Shown in pieces: positions 46,171 to 57,689 of a DNA stretch of 64,000 nt. The notes beneath the pieces are model-generated. The model did not search any database and had not been told where the DNA came from. It worked only from the letters and a program-made list of their open reading frames with translations. The translations under genes were made by a program, and so were the position numbers. The stretch comes from Sepioteuthis lessoniana. Lineage: Eukaryota > Mollusca > Cephalopoda > Myopsida > Loliginidae. The stretch spans positions 8,992,426 through 9,056,425 of the forward strand of contig OY757904.1 in the NCBI GenBank assembly GCA_963585895.1, given 5' to 3'. Position 1 is the stretch's first letter. Every line of letters begins with the position of its first letter.

Positions 46171-46795
46171 GCTAACAAAGGAAAGAAGCAGAATATATGT
46201 GTTTTAATCAAAGAGGTAGACAAGTGCACCTATCTAGGAAGCAGTGTCTCATCAACTGAGACAGACATCAACATGCGATTAGCAAAGGCATGGACAGCTA
46301 TCAATAGGCTATCAGTCATATGGAAGTCAGACTTGACCGATAAAATGAAACGCAGTTTTTTCCAAGCAGCAGTCATGTTGATATTGCTGTATGGATGCAC
46401 TACATGGACTCTAACTAAATGTATAGAGAAAAAGCTTGACAGCTACTGCACAAGAATGCTGTGAGCAATATTGAACAAGTCCTGGAAGCAGCACCCCCAC
46501 AAAGCAGCAGCTGTACCACTTACCACTCATCATGAAAACTCTCCAAGCTAGATGAATCAGACATGTGGGACACTGCTGGAGAAGTAGGAATGAACTCATT
46601 AGCAACGTACTCCTGTGGACCCCTTCATATGGACGAGTAATGACAGGACAACCAGCTCGAACCTACATACAACAGCTCTGTGCCGATTCAGAATGTAGCC
46701 TCGAGGACTTACCGAAAGTGATGGACAATAGAGATGGGTGGTGAGGGAAGGTCAGGAATATCCGTGCTGATGGCATGAGATGATGATGATGACAC
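46170..46795 (+). mobile_element. RTE-like LINE 3' end inserted in the Ty3 element
   Basis: The plus-strand frame 46078-46464 changes from Ty3 RT to RTE sequence near 46170. VDKCTYLGSSVSSTETDINM, AKAWTAINRLSVIWKSDLTD and LLYGCTTWTLTK are the C-terminal RT and thumb region of an RTE-type protein. After a stop the tail AILNKSWKQHPHK follows, then a block resembling the other 3' ends. It ends in GATGATGATGATGAC at 46782-46795. It is better preserved than the Ty3 element around it, so it inserted later. No clear target duplication was found. Confidence 0.85.
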
Positions 46796-48345
46796 GTCAG
46801 TGGTGATGGAAAAAAACTTTAGGAAACTAGTAGACCATTTTCCCATATGCTGCTAGCTTAGAGTAGCAGCAGCAGCAGCCATAAAGCATTGCATGACTTC
46901 TGTTATGTTAGGATGGGATGACGAGGTGCAATGAAACTGAAACTATGGAGAGATTGATGCAAGACAATCCTGTACAAGATGACTGGTGTGTTAATGGGAA
47001 TGAGCTCACCATTTGGGTGGATGCAAGCTCACTGGCCATGGGTGTTGCCCTTGAGGATAATGGGTCCATCATAGAAGACACCTGCTGGCTACTACCAGAA
47101 AATGACATGTGGCATTGAACCTGGCCAAACTAGACAGTACTCTGAAGGGGATTAACCTGGCGCTCCAATGGCAAGCCACAGTGCTACACATCGTCACGGA
47201 CTCAGCATGCACCCAGCATTGGATATCAGATGCACTGACTTGAAGAGCACGAGTGACCACCAAGGCATCGAGTGAAATGTTGATATGAAGGCAGCTCACC
47301 ACGCTAACTGAAACAATCAAAGAGTACAACCTGTCTGTGGATGTAGTGTTGGTTAAATTGGCAACAGAGCAGATGCATTGACTTGCATTTCACTGCGTTG
47401 GTTGACTGCTGCTTGGAAAGAGTCTGAACTTCTGCAGCTACCGTGTACTGCTTTCACATTCAGTATAGACCTAGAGTGGATCATGAGCATACATGAACGG
47501 TGTGGGCATCCTGGGATTAAACAGACACTCTACTTTTTGAAAATGGTCGATCCAGCAGTTAAAAAGGCAGATGTCAGGATGGTAGTGCAAAGATGCGAGG
47601 CAGACCAGTAAATCGATCCAGCACCGGTGCAATGGCAAAAAGGAAACTTGACTGCTACGTATGTTTGGAACAGGCTGGGAATAGATGTTATGCATGTTGG
47701 TAGCCAGATCTGTTTGACTGTTAATGACTGCGGTCCCTCCCGCTTTGCCATTTGGCGACCACTGCATCGACAGGACACTGCCAGCATAATACACTAATTG
47801 GAGTCCATCTTTTATGACAGGGGGCCACCTGCTGAAATATTAAGATAATGGTATGCCATTTTTTTCTGAGGAATTCTCGCAGTTCCTGAGAAAGTAGGGT
47901 GTGCAGCTTCAGTTTCAGTATGCCTACGTGCTGGCAGGAAACAGCATAGTAGAGAAGAGCCACTGGTCTATAAAATTGATTGCAGCCAAGAAGCAATATT
48001 TGATCCCAGAAGTGGTCTACTGGTATAATGCGATGCTGAAGGATGGTGTTTTGCCTACAACAGCACCTGCTAACATGGTGCATACCTATCACTTATGGCT
48101 GTGAGGCGTTGACATTTCAATGACTCCTTGAAACATGTAAGGAAAATACAGAATTGGTGATGTAGTGTGGGTTAAGACCCTGCACAGCAAGTGTACGGAC
48201 AAGCTTAGAATGAGGCATGTTACAGAGATTATCAGCCCGCAGTCAGTGTGGGTTGATGGTGTGCCTCACCATGTTAAAGACCTGCAGCCAGTTGTTGGGT
48301 CAAAACTGTCATCAGATGATGAAAGTGACTCCAAGGATAGTGTAT
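46796..48345 (+). pseudogene. Ty3-type RNase H and integrase remnant
   Basis: RNase H: WVDASSLAMGVALEDNG (47017-47070, catalytic Asp), then LALQWQATVLHIVTDSACT (second acidic site). Integrase: the zinc-binding region HERCGHPGIKQTLYFLK with RCEADQ (47490-47610), where a Cys of the HHCC motif is lost. Core pieces follow: LGIDVMHV-like sequence with VNDCGPSRFAIWRPLHR (47720), EFSQFLRK, and LAGNSIVEKSHWSIKLIAA (47933, catalytic Glu region). The C-terminal part includes IGDVVWVKTLHSKC and SPQSVWVDGVPHHVKDLQPV (48150-48300). Several frame breaks and stops lie between them. In an intact element these parts remove the RNA strand and insert the DNA copy. Confidence 0.85.
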
Positions 48346-48347
48346 GA

Positions 48348-48722
48348 TTGGTGTATCTAAAGTTAGATTCGCTGAGCATTGCCTCAAACATCAGCACTCT
48401 CTCTGCTGATGTCAACGTGGCCAGCTGTTCAAATACAGATGGCAGCTCAACAGATGAGAGTTCGTCCGAGGATGAAACCCCTGTCATCCCACACAGGATG
48501 AGTACCAGGCAGAAGAGGCCTGCCTTGAATTGCATGGTTTGTGATCACAACAGGGGGGCACGAGATGAATCTGGAAATCTGCCACATCGGAGCAAGCAAG
48601 TTCGTGCCTGTGTGGTCATCCCGATATGTCAAGCATGCAAGTTGTGTATATGTGGACGCAGTTACCAGGGAGATGGAATCCTCTTTTGAGCTGAGGAGCT
48701 TTGTGATCTTAAGATGGTGGGG
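48348..48722 (+). pseudogene. Ty3-type element 3' acidic Ser-rich tail
   Basis: After a stop at 48346, the 113-residue frame 48348-48689 continues the integrase C-terminus as a low-complexity Ser/Asp/Glu-rich tail (SNTDGSSTDESSSEDETPVI), then a basic SKQVR segment. It probably belonged to the same protein. It ends just upstream of the polypurine tract and the 3' LTR. Confidence 0.6.
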
Positions 48723-48977
48723 TGTAATGTGTCAGTCGGTCGACTTGATATCCCCAAAGCCAGTGGAGGTGGGCAGGCATAGAAACTGTGATTGGTAGTT
48801 GGCTTGTCTATGCAAATGCATGGTGTTTTTCATAGGTGAGTTACTAAGCTCTATGTAAAGAGCTGGAATGAGAGAAGGAGAGAGACATTCTGAGAGGTGT
48901 AGACTTTGCGTGTCATTACGGCAGTAGGAGAGAGATGGGATTTTTTTTGTTTCATGACACATTTCAACACAAGCTGC
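48723..48977 (+). repeat. 3' LTR of second Ty3-type element
   Basis: Starts TGTAATGTGTCAGTCGGTCG after the purine tract and matches 44062-44305. Similarity ends near ACACAAGCT, but an AATAAA lies shortly after (49012), so the true LTR may extend to about 49065 and the 5' copy may have lost its U5 end. Confidence 0.8.
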
Positions 48978-49065
48978 AGAATTGGCTAAAACCTTGTGAA
49001 TATAATTCCAAATAAAGAAGAAGAGAATAGAGGGAAAAGTAGAAATGTGTGTTAGTGTGTTTATC

Positions 49066-49533
49066 ATTAAACGATATCATTATTGACAGAATGAAACTGG
49101 AATAAAGTTTTAAAAAATCTCTGCAAAACAATCAAGTTTAAGATTTTATTTGTTTTAAACTACTTACTATTAATGCAAAATGAACATCTTCATACACTTG
49201 TTACTGTGGAACTTATGGAAGCCTTAAGTTGTGATAGTTATTGAGCAGGTATAGCACACAATTATTTTTGAGTTTTGGTAAGTGCAAAATATTTCTGGTT
49301 TTGTATGAAGCTGAACTTTGTAAGTTAACAGAACTTTATTTTTTTTGAAAACATATTGTGTTTTTATGAATCCAAACAACAAGATTTTTTTTCTTCTTTG
49401 AACTTTTTATTTCATTTTTTCGATTTTTCCTTCACCTTTGTCATCATACCCAAATCAATATAACAGTATTTATTCTATACTTATCTCTTATAACTATGTT
49501 GACAGGACAAAAGCTTGCAAAAAAAAAAAGTAG
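49066..49533. other. AT-rich stretch, nothing recognised
   Basis: No coding signal or recognised repeat. Confidence 0.5.
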
Positions 49534-49830
49534 TGTCCTGATATGACACTAAACTAGATCTGATGATGAAGCCTTTGTTCTGGTGATCTGGGGAGTGTAG
49601 AGTACTCTTACATTGCAATTACTCTCAGGTCGACTCTGACCTGGAATGGTAGTACCTGTTAAGTCTCATCTATGAATGAAATAGATCTGTTCAAAAATGA
49701 TTTATATCTGATTGGACTGTGTGAAAAAAAACTTAAGGAACAACTACACAAAAAATGAGAATATGAATGTATAATGAACATGGTTCTCTAACTTTTAGAC
49801 ATTAAATAACAGTTAGAAATTCTGTTAAAA
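49534..49830 (+). repeat. RepC-like copy, decayed
   Basis: TGTCCTGATATGACACTAAA, GTGTAGAGTACTCTTACATTGC and CAGGTCGACTCTGACCTGGA match the second half of the RepC head, followed by a variant tail with CTAACTTTTAGACATTAAAT. The first part of the head is missing. Confidence 0.7.
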
Positions 49831-50039
49831 TCAATTAATTAACCAATTCATTTAAGTTTGCTTTTACCAGAAAGTAATATAAAGATTGGTTGAATATATT
49901 AAATTATAAAGGTATCCCATTTCATTTGGACTTAATTTTCTAAGTTCATTGGATATTTCTAGCTGTGCATATTTCATGATGTACTGTTCTCGGCTGACCA
50001 AAGAATTAAAGCACTTGTTTTATGCCTGTTTTTAGGAAA

Positions 50040-50330
50040 TCAGTCACTCATTTCATTAGTCAACCACGTGTAGTGACTTTGGTCTGTAATTGAATAATTT
50101 TCTTCTATGTTTTCAGTTTTTGGAAAATAATAAAAACTTTTGATAGTCTTCAAAAACAATAAATTGCTGTTTTTTTTTTTTACCTTATAAATTTGACTTA
50201 AAGAAGATAAAACTCCATCTATCTGACGTTAATGGAAATTTATAAATATAACAGTTGCAATATTCACAATAGACAGTGTTTTGTTATTAGAAACAACAAG
50301 AGATGTTTCATAACTAAAACTAACAATACT
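50040..50330 (-). repeat. RepF copy 2
   Basis: Parallels 42780-43090: both have TCAACCAC(C/G)TG, then TAATTG(A/C)ATAATTT, TTTGGAAA, a CACAATA(A/C)A-like block, AATGGAAATTT, and ATATTCACAATAGACAG. The minus-strand translation is partly open (TIKSFYYFPKTENIEENYS). See RepF copy 1. Confidence 0.55.
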
Positions 50331-50813
50331 TATATCTTTTCCAAATTTTGAATTCTGGACTTATTCTGAATTTCCTCCATTTGAGTTTGAGTACAGGTTT
50401 GTTAGATCTCATTCTTATTTTATGTTTTATACTATCATCAAAACAGTTTATTGAACTATTTTACACTTTCTGTCTAAAGTTCCCTATATTTACATTGGTA
50501 TGGAGCATTATTGGAAGGAGGATTAATATATTCAAATTTACATTATTAATTATTTATCTATAGTCACCTTACTCAATATACTACTGGTATTATGTAACCC
50601 AGTATTACCTGTTTCATTGTTAGGTCAATGGCAACTAAATCTGTGACTCCACTGAGTTTTTCTGGTTAATGGGGTGGCTAGACACTCTGCAGAACAAAAA
50701 GCAAGACCTATCAAAGGGCAAAGGGAGCTTTTTTTTTTCTCTATTGTCACTATCTGTGGGAGTGTCTGGACTCATTCTTTGTCAGGTTCTCCGACTAGGA
50801 AAAGGACAACTCT

Positions 50814-50817
<4 letters not shown>

Positions 50818-50861
<44 letters not shown>
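50818..50861. repeat. (TA)n microsatellite
   Basis: About 21 TA units inside the 5' region of the LINE at 50640-53990. Confidence 0.95.
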
Positions 50862-50863
<2 letters not shown>

Positions 50864-51538
50864 GGGCAGATGGGGCTCCTTAGCTGTGGTGAAAGCTACC
50901 CATCTAGGACAATGAAAGGTCTAATAAAAACCACACCATGATGTATACGTGTATACTCTATTTGGGGAGAAATGTAGTTTCATTAGCCACAATGGCAGCA
51001 ACCCACCTAGGAGAAGGAAAACTCTGAATCAAAACCGGAGAGCTTGGTGGGGACTGATTGTCTCATTTCAGTGCCTTTGGAGATTCTGCACCTTACTTGA
51101 AAAGTGGATTGTGTGCTGTGCAAGCTCAACTTACTATGAATAAAATCATGCACAGGTACTTCTTGAGGGTTTGTGTATTCTGTCTTGATGCAATTTACAA
51201 TCCAATGCATCCTCCTGGTGCAAATGTATCACCTTTTCAAGTCTATTGGCAACATATGCAGGTCTGGCAGACTGGGAGTGTGTGGCCCAAGATGTGCATG
51301 ACAGTAACTCTTGTCTTGACATCGTTTTGGATGTCTGATTGGTGTGAAGGTCATGACTGGGTGGAGTTAAGAGTGTCAAAGCAACCTTTTTTAGGAGAGC
51401 ACTACCTGTTTTGTATGGGGATTGAAGAAGGTGTCCCAGAAAAGTGCATTGTTTCTGGGTCTGGCCAGAGGCTGCTGCTGGTAGATGTTTGTTTGGTGAC
51501 AACAGGGTGAAGTGTAGGATGACAGCAACAGCTGAGGA

Positions 51539-52500
51539 GTGCAAACACTCAAATTAGTTTTCAACCTCCATTGGTGTGAAGGTTGTGTGCTGGAATGCGT
51601 GGACTTTGCTTGGCAATTGGTTGACTGGGGTACTACATTGCGGGGTTGCATTGTTGGCCAAGAGCATTCCCTGTGTGACACTGACATTGCTGGTCTTCCT
51701 AGGGCTTGTTTTGCTGATGATGGTCAACTCATGGAGACAACCTTTGGTTGTGCCTTCTTTAGAAGGAGGAGGCTTGATGGTGGGGTAGGGGAGTGTGGTG
51801 TAGGTTTTGTCATTGGAATATCTATGGTGAAAAACTTGCAGGAACTTCCTTTTGGTAAATCAGAATGTATTGTTTTTTTTTGTGTCTGCCTCTGCAGCAG
51901 CAACGTTTTGTCACAGTCATGTCTGTGTGTGCTCCGGCTGTGGGCTCCTGAATCAGATATACTTTCTTTCTATGCAGATCTAGGACAAGTGTTTCTCGAT
52001 ATTCTTGATGCTGATAAGATCATTCTACTTGGTGATTTGAATACTAGAGTTGGGAGGGATTGTCAAACTTGGAGCTGTCTGGGCTTGCATGGGGTGGATG
52101 GTGCAGACAGCAATGATCTTTGGTGCCTACAGTTTTGCAGGGAGTATGGTCTTGTGTTTGGAAATGCAATGGTTTTGATGGAAAAACAGATACAGGGGTA
52201 CATGGTAACACCCACATTCTTGGCACTGGTATATGATAGATTGTATCATTGTTCATTGCCGTGGTCTCCAGGATCTCTACAGTGTTTGAGCAGTGGTGGG
52301 TGCTGATTGTTGGACTGGCCACCATCTTTTGGGGGCCAAGTTAGCACCCAGAGTTCATCCAAAAGCTGGGTATATCACTTAACTACACCTGGAGCAGGTG
52401 GATGTGTTAAGATTGCATTCTTCAGACACAGGGTCTGTTTTTGTCAGTGCAATTTGCTCACTTGAACTTGATGAGATAAACGTGGGAGGATTTTGGAGTT
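51539..52500 (+). pseudogene. LINE APE endonuclease remnant
   Basis: Pieces of an apurinic-endonuclease-like nicking domain in alternating frames. These are VKVVCWNAWTLLGNW (first strand with the Asn region), an AGLPRACFADDGQLMETTFG stretch where the catalytic SETR-type motif is altered, and a serine-rich central part. They end with ADKIILLGDLNTRVGRD (52012-52060), the Asp/Asn catalytic pair with GDxN intact. The 255-residue open frame at 51539-52306 is unusually long for this window but switches between true and shifted frame, so not all of it is original protein. Confidence 0.75.
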
Positions 52501-54084
52501 AAGGTACTTTCTGGCACTTTGGGAGTTTGCAAAGAGAGGTGTCGGGACTGGTTTGCCAAAGCCTGTTAGGGAATTGATACACTTGTGATGGGGTTTTGTC
52601 TTTTCCTGAGCGCCTTGCTACCAGGTCTTTCCTGCCATGTGAAAGAGGGAGCTAGTAAAAAATATGGGGAATTTCAGGGTGTGGTACAAAGGTACATGCA
52701 CTGAGTTCAAGGGCAGGGTGTGCTTAGAAGGGTGGGCTGGGCACAACTCATAGCAGACTCAAAGAAACTCAAAATTGTTTAGCTGAACTATCAAGGAGAT
52801 TTATGGGCCACAACTGTCAATTTTTGCCCCTCTCAAATCAAAGAGGGGTAGTGCCACTTTGACGCAACTTGAAGATATTCAGGCACATTGGTGAGAACAC
52901 TGCACTAAACTTCTTGGTTGCCATTCAGTTGTTGATAAATCTTTACTGGATCTCATCGAGCAGTGGGACCCAATTGTCTCTCTTGGTGGGGTCTCTTCTT
53001 TGGATGAGGTAAACATCTCAGTGAGACAAGTGAACAGCAGTGGGGCGCTGGAGGTGGATGGCATTGTAGTGGAGATTCTTGAATATGGTGAAGCTGGGAT
53101 GATCGGTCTTTTGGGGCAGGCTCTCTGTGATGTGTGGGAGGGTGAGGCACCACGGGGCTGGAGAAATGCGATGCTTCTGTTGCTGCATGAGAGGGGATCA
53201 GGGTTAGACTGCAAGAATTTTGGAGGTGTCCTTGCTGTCTAGTGTGTGAAAGGTCCTTTTGAAAATTATTGTGAATAGATTAATTGGTGCAAATTTTACA
53301 CTGGTTGTGGAATGGTGGACATGATTTTTGGTGCTTGGCAACTGCAGGGGAGGTGCTGGGAACAGGGCCTTCCATTGTGTCACTGTTTCATTGACTTGTC
53401 AGGGGTGACTCTTGGGTGCTTCCATCAATGATACCTGTGACAGATACTTTGTATTGAATGGCAGTCTCATATCCTTGATGCAGAGGTATTAGAGAGAGCT
53501 GGGCTACCACGAATTGAATACACGGTAGCGAAAAGTTGTCTTTGTTGGACTGGACATGTTGTTTGAATGGATGACAGTCACCTGCCAGAGCAACTGTTTT
53601 GCGGTGGAGTGTGTAAAGGGAAAAGAAAGGCATCAAGGCCAAGGAAAAGATTTAAGGACACTTTAAAGTTTGCCTAAGACTATTCAGCATATTGGTGAGC
53701 CAATGGGAAAAATAGTACTAGATAGAGGTCAGTGGCGCAATCTGATTAATATGGGCATAGAATCCTTTAAGAACAAGTGATCAGTTTGTGAGGGCAAGTG
53801 GGGTCACCATGTCAACTGTGAGGTATGTGGAAAGCTTTGTCTCTCACTTGCCTGGTTCTTAAGGGCATGTGCACTAACATGTACAGCCTGCTGCACAGCA
53901 TTGTGGCATTCATGTGGGCTGGAGTGAGACCTATGGTGCCTGGTCTGTGGTGGAATTCACTGGAATTTGGCAGGCTTGAAAAGTAATCTGTGGGTATGTA
54001 CAACCTAAAAAAAAAAGTGGGTCATGAGAAAGAGATAGGAATTGCAAAACTTAATAGGTTGTCACTCTTAAAACCAAAATGGCT

Positions 54085-54235
<151 letters not shown>

Positions 54236-55329
54236 TACTGCTAAATGTGTCTTTATCAATTGAGAAGAAGTTAAGTCCTTTTTTTTCTTCTGGTTTAAGC
54301 ATCCTGAAGTAGATAAATTTACAGAAAACTTATTGATTTTGTACATAGAATGTTCAGTTTTTTTATTTCCATGGTCATTTTGTCTTTTACGTATTTAATC
54401 AAACTAGTATTTTTATTTCTATTTTTCAAAAGTAAGGTGACTCATGAAAAAATAAAAAAACCAACAATCTACTATCTAACATTTCCAGACATCATATCTA
54501 AAATAAAAATCTATTTTCTGGAAAATCATAATTAATATTTATTAATTTAGTAAATAATTAATAATAAATGATCAAATGACTTTGTAGTTTGATTGATATT
54601 GATCTCTGTTAAAGGTTATTTCATGTTTCTCCTTTGCTCTTTCTTTTATGCTTTTGTAAAAAGGGAAAATGATTATTTGAGAACAATAAACGATAAGCAA
54701 AAAATATTTCCAAGTAATTGTTTCTTCAGTATGAATGCAATAATGTGGGGGTAGAAGGAGCTCCAGTCTAATGACAAAGCCATAAAGAAAGCAACCCTTC
54801 TTTGAGAAGTTAATTCCAAAATCCAAACTGAAGAAGGAAACTACAGCATCAAACATCTACTGACTTGTAAGTATCCTTTGATGGGAAAAATCAAAGAGGA
54901 CCTTGTATGAAATAAAATCTGCCATTTACATAGTCACCAGTTATTTTGCTCTGCTTGTCACTGGGTTGTCACTATGTAGACCCAGAGAATGGCATCAGTG
55001 TCATACATATGTATATCACTATTATCCAATGGCCTAGAGATGACTTACTACCTTATTATCTTTTGTATCTTGTATATTTTTCACAAGATGAAATAGTTAT
55101 CAATCAGGATATTTCAGTTTTAATTTTGATGGTAGAGACAACTCACTCACCACTGTAATAATAATTTTAGGCACATTCTATCATTCAGTAGATTTCTGAG
55201 GACAATCTGTGGCAATAAAAGGATTATAAAGCTCATCATACTATACTTAACAACACGAGGGCTTTGATTACAAATTATATATACTTGCTTACAGCACTTG
55301 TTATTTGCTTATGGAACTAATCACATGTA
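54236..55329. other. AT-rich stretch with one exon-like segment
   Basis: 54730-54868 has a preceding TTGTTTCTTCAG and a following ACTTGTAAGTATCC, like splice sites. Its plus-strand frame reads SNDKAIKKATLL, one stop, then EVNSKIQTEEGNYSIKHLLT. The stop makes it a broken exon or a repeat fragment. The rest is AT-rich. Confidence 0.35.
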
Positions 55330-55388
55330 AGAGTTTACTCTGATTAAATTCTATCATTCAACAATAGAATTTAATCATCATAAACTCT
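55330..55388. repeat. 59 nt hairpin, precursor-like
   Basis: AGAGTTTA (55330-55337) pairs with TAAACTCT (55381-55388). TGATTAAATTCTAT (55341-55354) pairs with ATAGAATTTAATCA (55364-55377). A three-by-three internal loop separates the two stems and the terminal loop is CATTCAACA. That gives 22 perfect pairs. The size and shape resemble a small RNA precursor or a tiny inverted-repeat element. No homologue is known to me. Confidence 0.75.
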
Positions 55389-55804
55389 GCACAATTCTGG
55401 AAATAAGTAATCTGGATGTGCACTGACAAAATCCTGGATAGTGCTTGTAATGTTGATTTAAAAAAGATTAAATTAAAAAGAAAAGAAATACTCTTACTTT
55501 ATCCATTCTATTTATAAAGGTTGAGATTCACTTTCCTCTGTATAAGGTTGAATATTTACTGTTTAATATTCAGTTCTCTTTTCTATTACTTAGTCCTCAG
55601 TATAAATTGATATCTTATCTATTGTATTTTTTTTAGCTTATTCAAAAACTGCATTTAATATATATAATGAAATTTCTATATTTATTATTAAAAATTGTTC
55701 AATATTAGAGATGGAGCCTATATAGATTTAAGTTTGAATAGTGTTGACACAGTAAATGGCAGTTAGTGACTTTCATTTTCTCTCTCATGCAATGATAGAC
55801 CAAG

Positions 55805-55809
<5 letters not shown>

Positions 55810-55870
<61 letters not shown>
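55810..55870. repeat. (TA)n microsatellite
   Basis: About 30 uninterrupted TA units. Confidence 0.95.
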
Positions 55871-55872
<2 letters not shown>

Positions 55873-56974
55873 CGGGTGATGCAAAGATTGATATTGGACA
55901 GAATTTAAAAACTATTGAACATCTGCTAATAGAAAAAAGCTGACAAAAACATCTTATGTTTTAGATTCCCCCACAGTGTTTTCTAAAACAACTGGCCTCC
56001 TCATTCGAGGGTAAGATCTTTAATTTTGGTTTGAGATTAAATTTTTTTATTAAGTCCAAGTACTTGTTCAGATGATCACTTAAGCAAGAAACCGAGAGTC
56101 ACCAAACATCATTGATTCAGTGTTTTTGCTATCTATTTCTAAATTTTATTTGGAATTTGTTTGTCTTTTCCCCTACGAATCCAAGATAGATTTGTTTTTC
56201 TTAGTCTGATATTCATTGATAATTTTCAACCTATTAAAAGTAATTTCTTACATTCTCCCATTGAGCTTTATTCACAAATACTTTAGTAAAAGAGCAAATC
56301 ACTCGCCATGCAAGAGATTTTCTGTTTGGCTTTGCCTTTAGTTGTAAATTGTTAAATTGCTCATTAAATTAATGTGTTTAGTGTTTGCTTTAGGCACTCC
56401 TTTTGCTCTGGGAATCATTACCATTTATTTAAAAATACAAAGCAAAAAAATTTCTCTTTTTTTTTTTTTTTTTTTGCTACGACATGTCTTTGAATATTGA
56501 CGAAAGAAATGCAAACAAGAAAAACAAAATGAAAAAACAAACAATGTATGTGGAGAAAGTGAAAATGAAATCCAATTCTGATTAATTACTTGAGCGAGAA
56601 GAAATGTGAATGGCATAAATTTTGGCTAAAAGTGAAAGGCACTGGGCTTGGCATTGTTGAATGCAATGTAACTCATTTGTTTAATGTTGATTGTTCCAAA
56701 ATGCTAAAGCCGAATGGTCCAAGCAGAGGTGATATAGCCAAATTTCTGTAGAAAACTTTCTATGTTTCAGTTGAACAAAGTGTAAATAGAAAATTAAGAA
56801 ATGATATTGGATTGCCAATTGTTGTCCATTCATTTATTTAGCAATGTTTCTTTAATTTAGTTTAGTACTATCATTGGTACTGTTATATAGTTTTGTCATT
56901 CAGTTGTTACTCATGTAGCCTGTATTGGGCAGGTGTAGAAAGCTGGAATCCATCCTCCTTCAGTTCTACTGCTG
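55871..56974. other. AT-rich stretch, nothing recognised
   Basis: Contains T19 at 56457-56475. No coding signal. Confidence 0.5.
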
Positions 56975-57216
56975 GCTTTGAATTCAGAGTTTTCCTTCTC
57001 CTCAAACCTAGTTTAAAGACCTCTGTATGCCCTACTATTTACCCATAGCTGGAGAAAGAACTGATGAGGAAGATTGTGTTGCACCAGCCTTCCAATTGGG
57101 AAAGCCTTACCTATTTTGTAAATCAGTATTGGAAATCTTAGCTTTTACTTGGGCTTGAACACTGGCCTTTGGTACCAGTGAAGCAATAACTAGTTTAGCC
57201 ATGAGCCAAGACACCT
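56975..57216 (-). mobile_element. SINE-3 body with a different tRNA-like head
   Basis: On the minus strand the body has CTCTGAATTCAAAGCC, the GGTAAATAGTAGGGCATAC segment and the core CCAGCTATGGGTAAATAGTA. The head at 57150-57216 reads GGTGTCTTGGCTCATGGC with GTGTTCAAGCCCAAG as B box, unlike the GTGCCCGTGGTGTAATGG head of the other copies. Confidence 0.75.
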
Positions 57217-57457
57217 ATTTTGACCAGTTTGAGTGTTCATATTTTTTTCTAATGAAATGGTGAGTGTTTTTTCTCTTTTTAATCTTATTTGATATTAGAT
57301 TTAATTATCACTTGATACTGTAACATTAAAACCAAAAATGTGTAATAATCAAAGTAATTTGTTTTTGAACATGACTTCTCAAAATTTTTACTTGATGCAC
57401 TTCTTCTAACCAGATTTAATTTCCATTTAACCCTAAATAAATTGAATATCAAATTAT

Positions 57458-57689
57458 CATATTTACCCAACTCCTTCACTCGGGCAGGATATGACACAAG
57501 GTTAATTTTTTTAAGCGAAGTTTAACAGGTTTGAATTCAGAGTTTTCCTTCTTCTAGACTAGTTGCCTCACCAAGGCTGAAGAACCTAGTCTGCCCTACT
57601 ATAATGCAGTCAGTCTCGTCCAGGATTTGAACTTGTATCGCCGTGTCCATTTGCTACGACGATAACCATTACACCATGGGCACCTCTAG
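57458..57689 (-). mobile_element. SINE-3, core-deleted copy with perfect target duplication
   Basis: Flanked by an 18 bp perfect direct repeat AATTGAATATCAAATTAT (57440-57457 and 57690-57707). The tail, GAATTCAAACCTGTTAAACT block, and the head with GTGCCCATGGTGTAATGG are intact. The segment between GTAGGGCAG and GACTGACTGCATT is missing, so the core CCAGCTATGGGTAAATA is absent. The reading frame 57610-57882 (-) is accidental. Confidence 0.9.

Larger units (their letters stand above)
44062..48977 (+). mobile_element. Ty3-type LTR retrotransposon, second element
   Basis: LTRs of about 250 bp at 44062 and 48723 begin TGTAATGTGT and share GGTAGTTGGCTTGT, AAAGAGCTGGAATGAGAGAA and CACATTTCAACACAAGCT. 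A purine-rich AAGATGGTGGGG lies directly before the 3' LTR. Between them, in order: gag with a zinc knuckle, protease-like, RT, RNase H and integrase remnants, all on the plus strand, the usual Ty3 order. Its base composition is less AT-rich than its flanks. Stops and frameshifts are frequent, and an RTE fragment is inserted at about 46170-46795. Confidence 0.9.
50640..53990 (+). mobile_element. APE-type LINE, deleted copy
   Basis: A plus-strand LINE. The 5' part (50640-51540) is assigned only because it continues without a boundary; it contains a TA tract and a segment resembling the SINE-3 block GGAGAAGGAAAACTCTGAAT. The endonuclease starts near 51575 (VKVVCWNAWTLLGNWLTGV). The RT N-terminal region is near 52990-53230 (GALEVDGIVVEILEYGEAGM, APRGWRNAMLLLLHERGSGL). 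The C-terminal tail is near 53630-53760 (RPRKRFKDTLK, then DRGQWRNLINMGIESFK). The RT catalytic core between 53260 and 53420 is deleted, so the copy is dead. Confidence 0.75.

Noticed and set aside
51539..52306. 255-residue ORF as a host gene
   Set aside because: The translation alternates between APE endonuclease sequence and out-of-frame sequence. It is a frameshifted LINE fragment.
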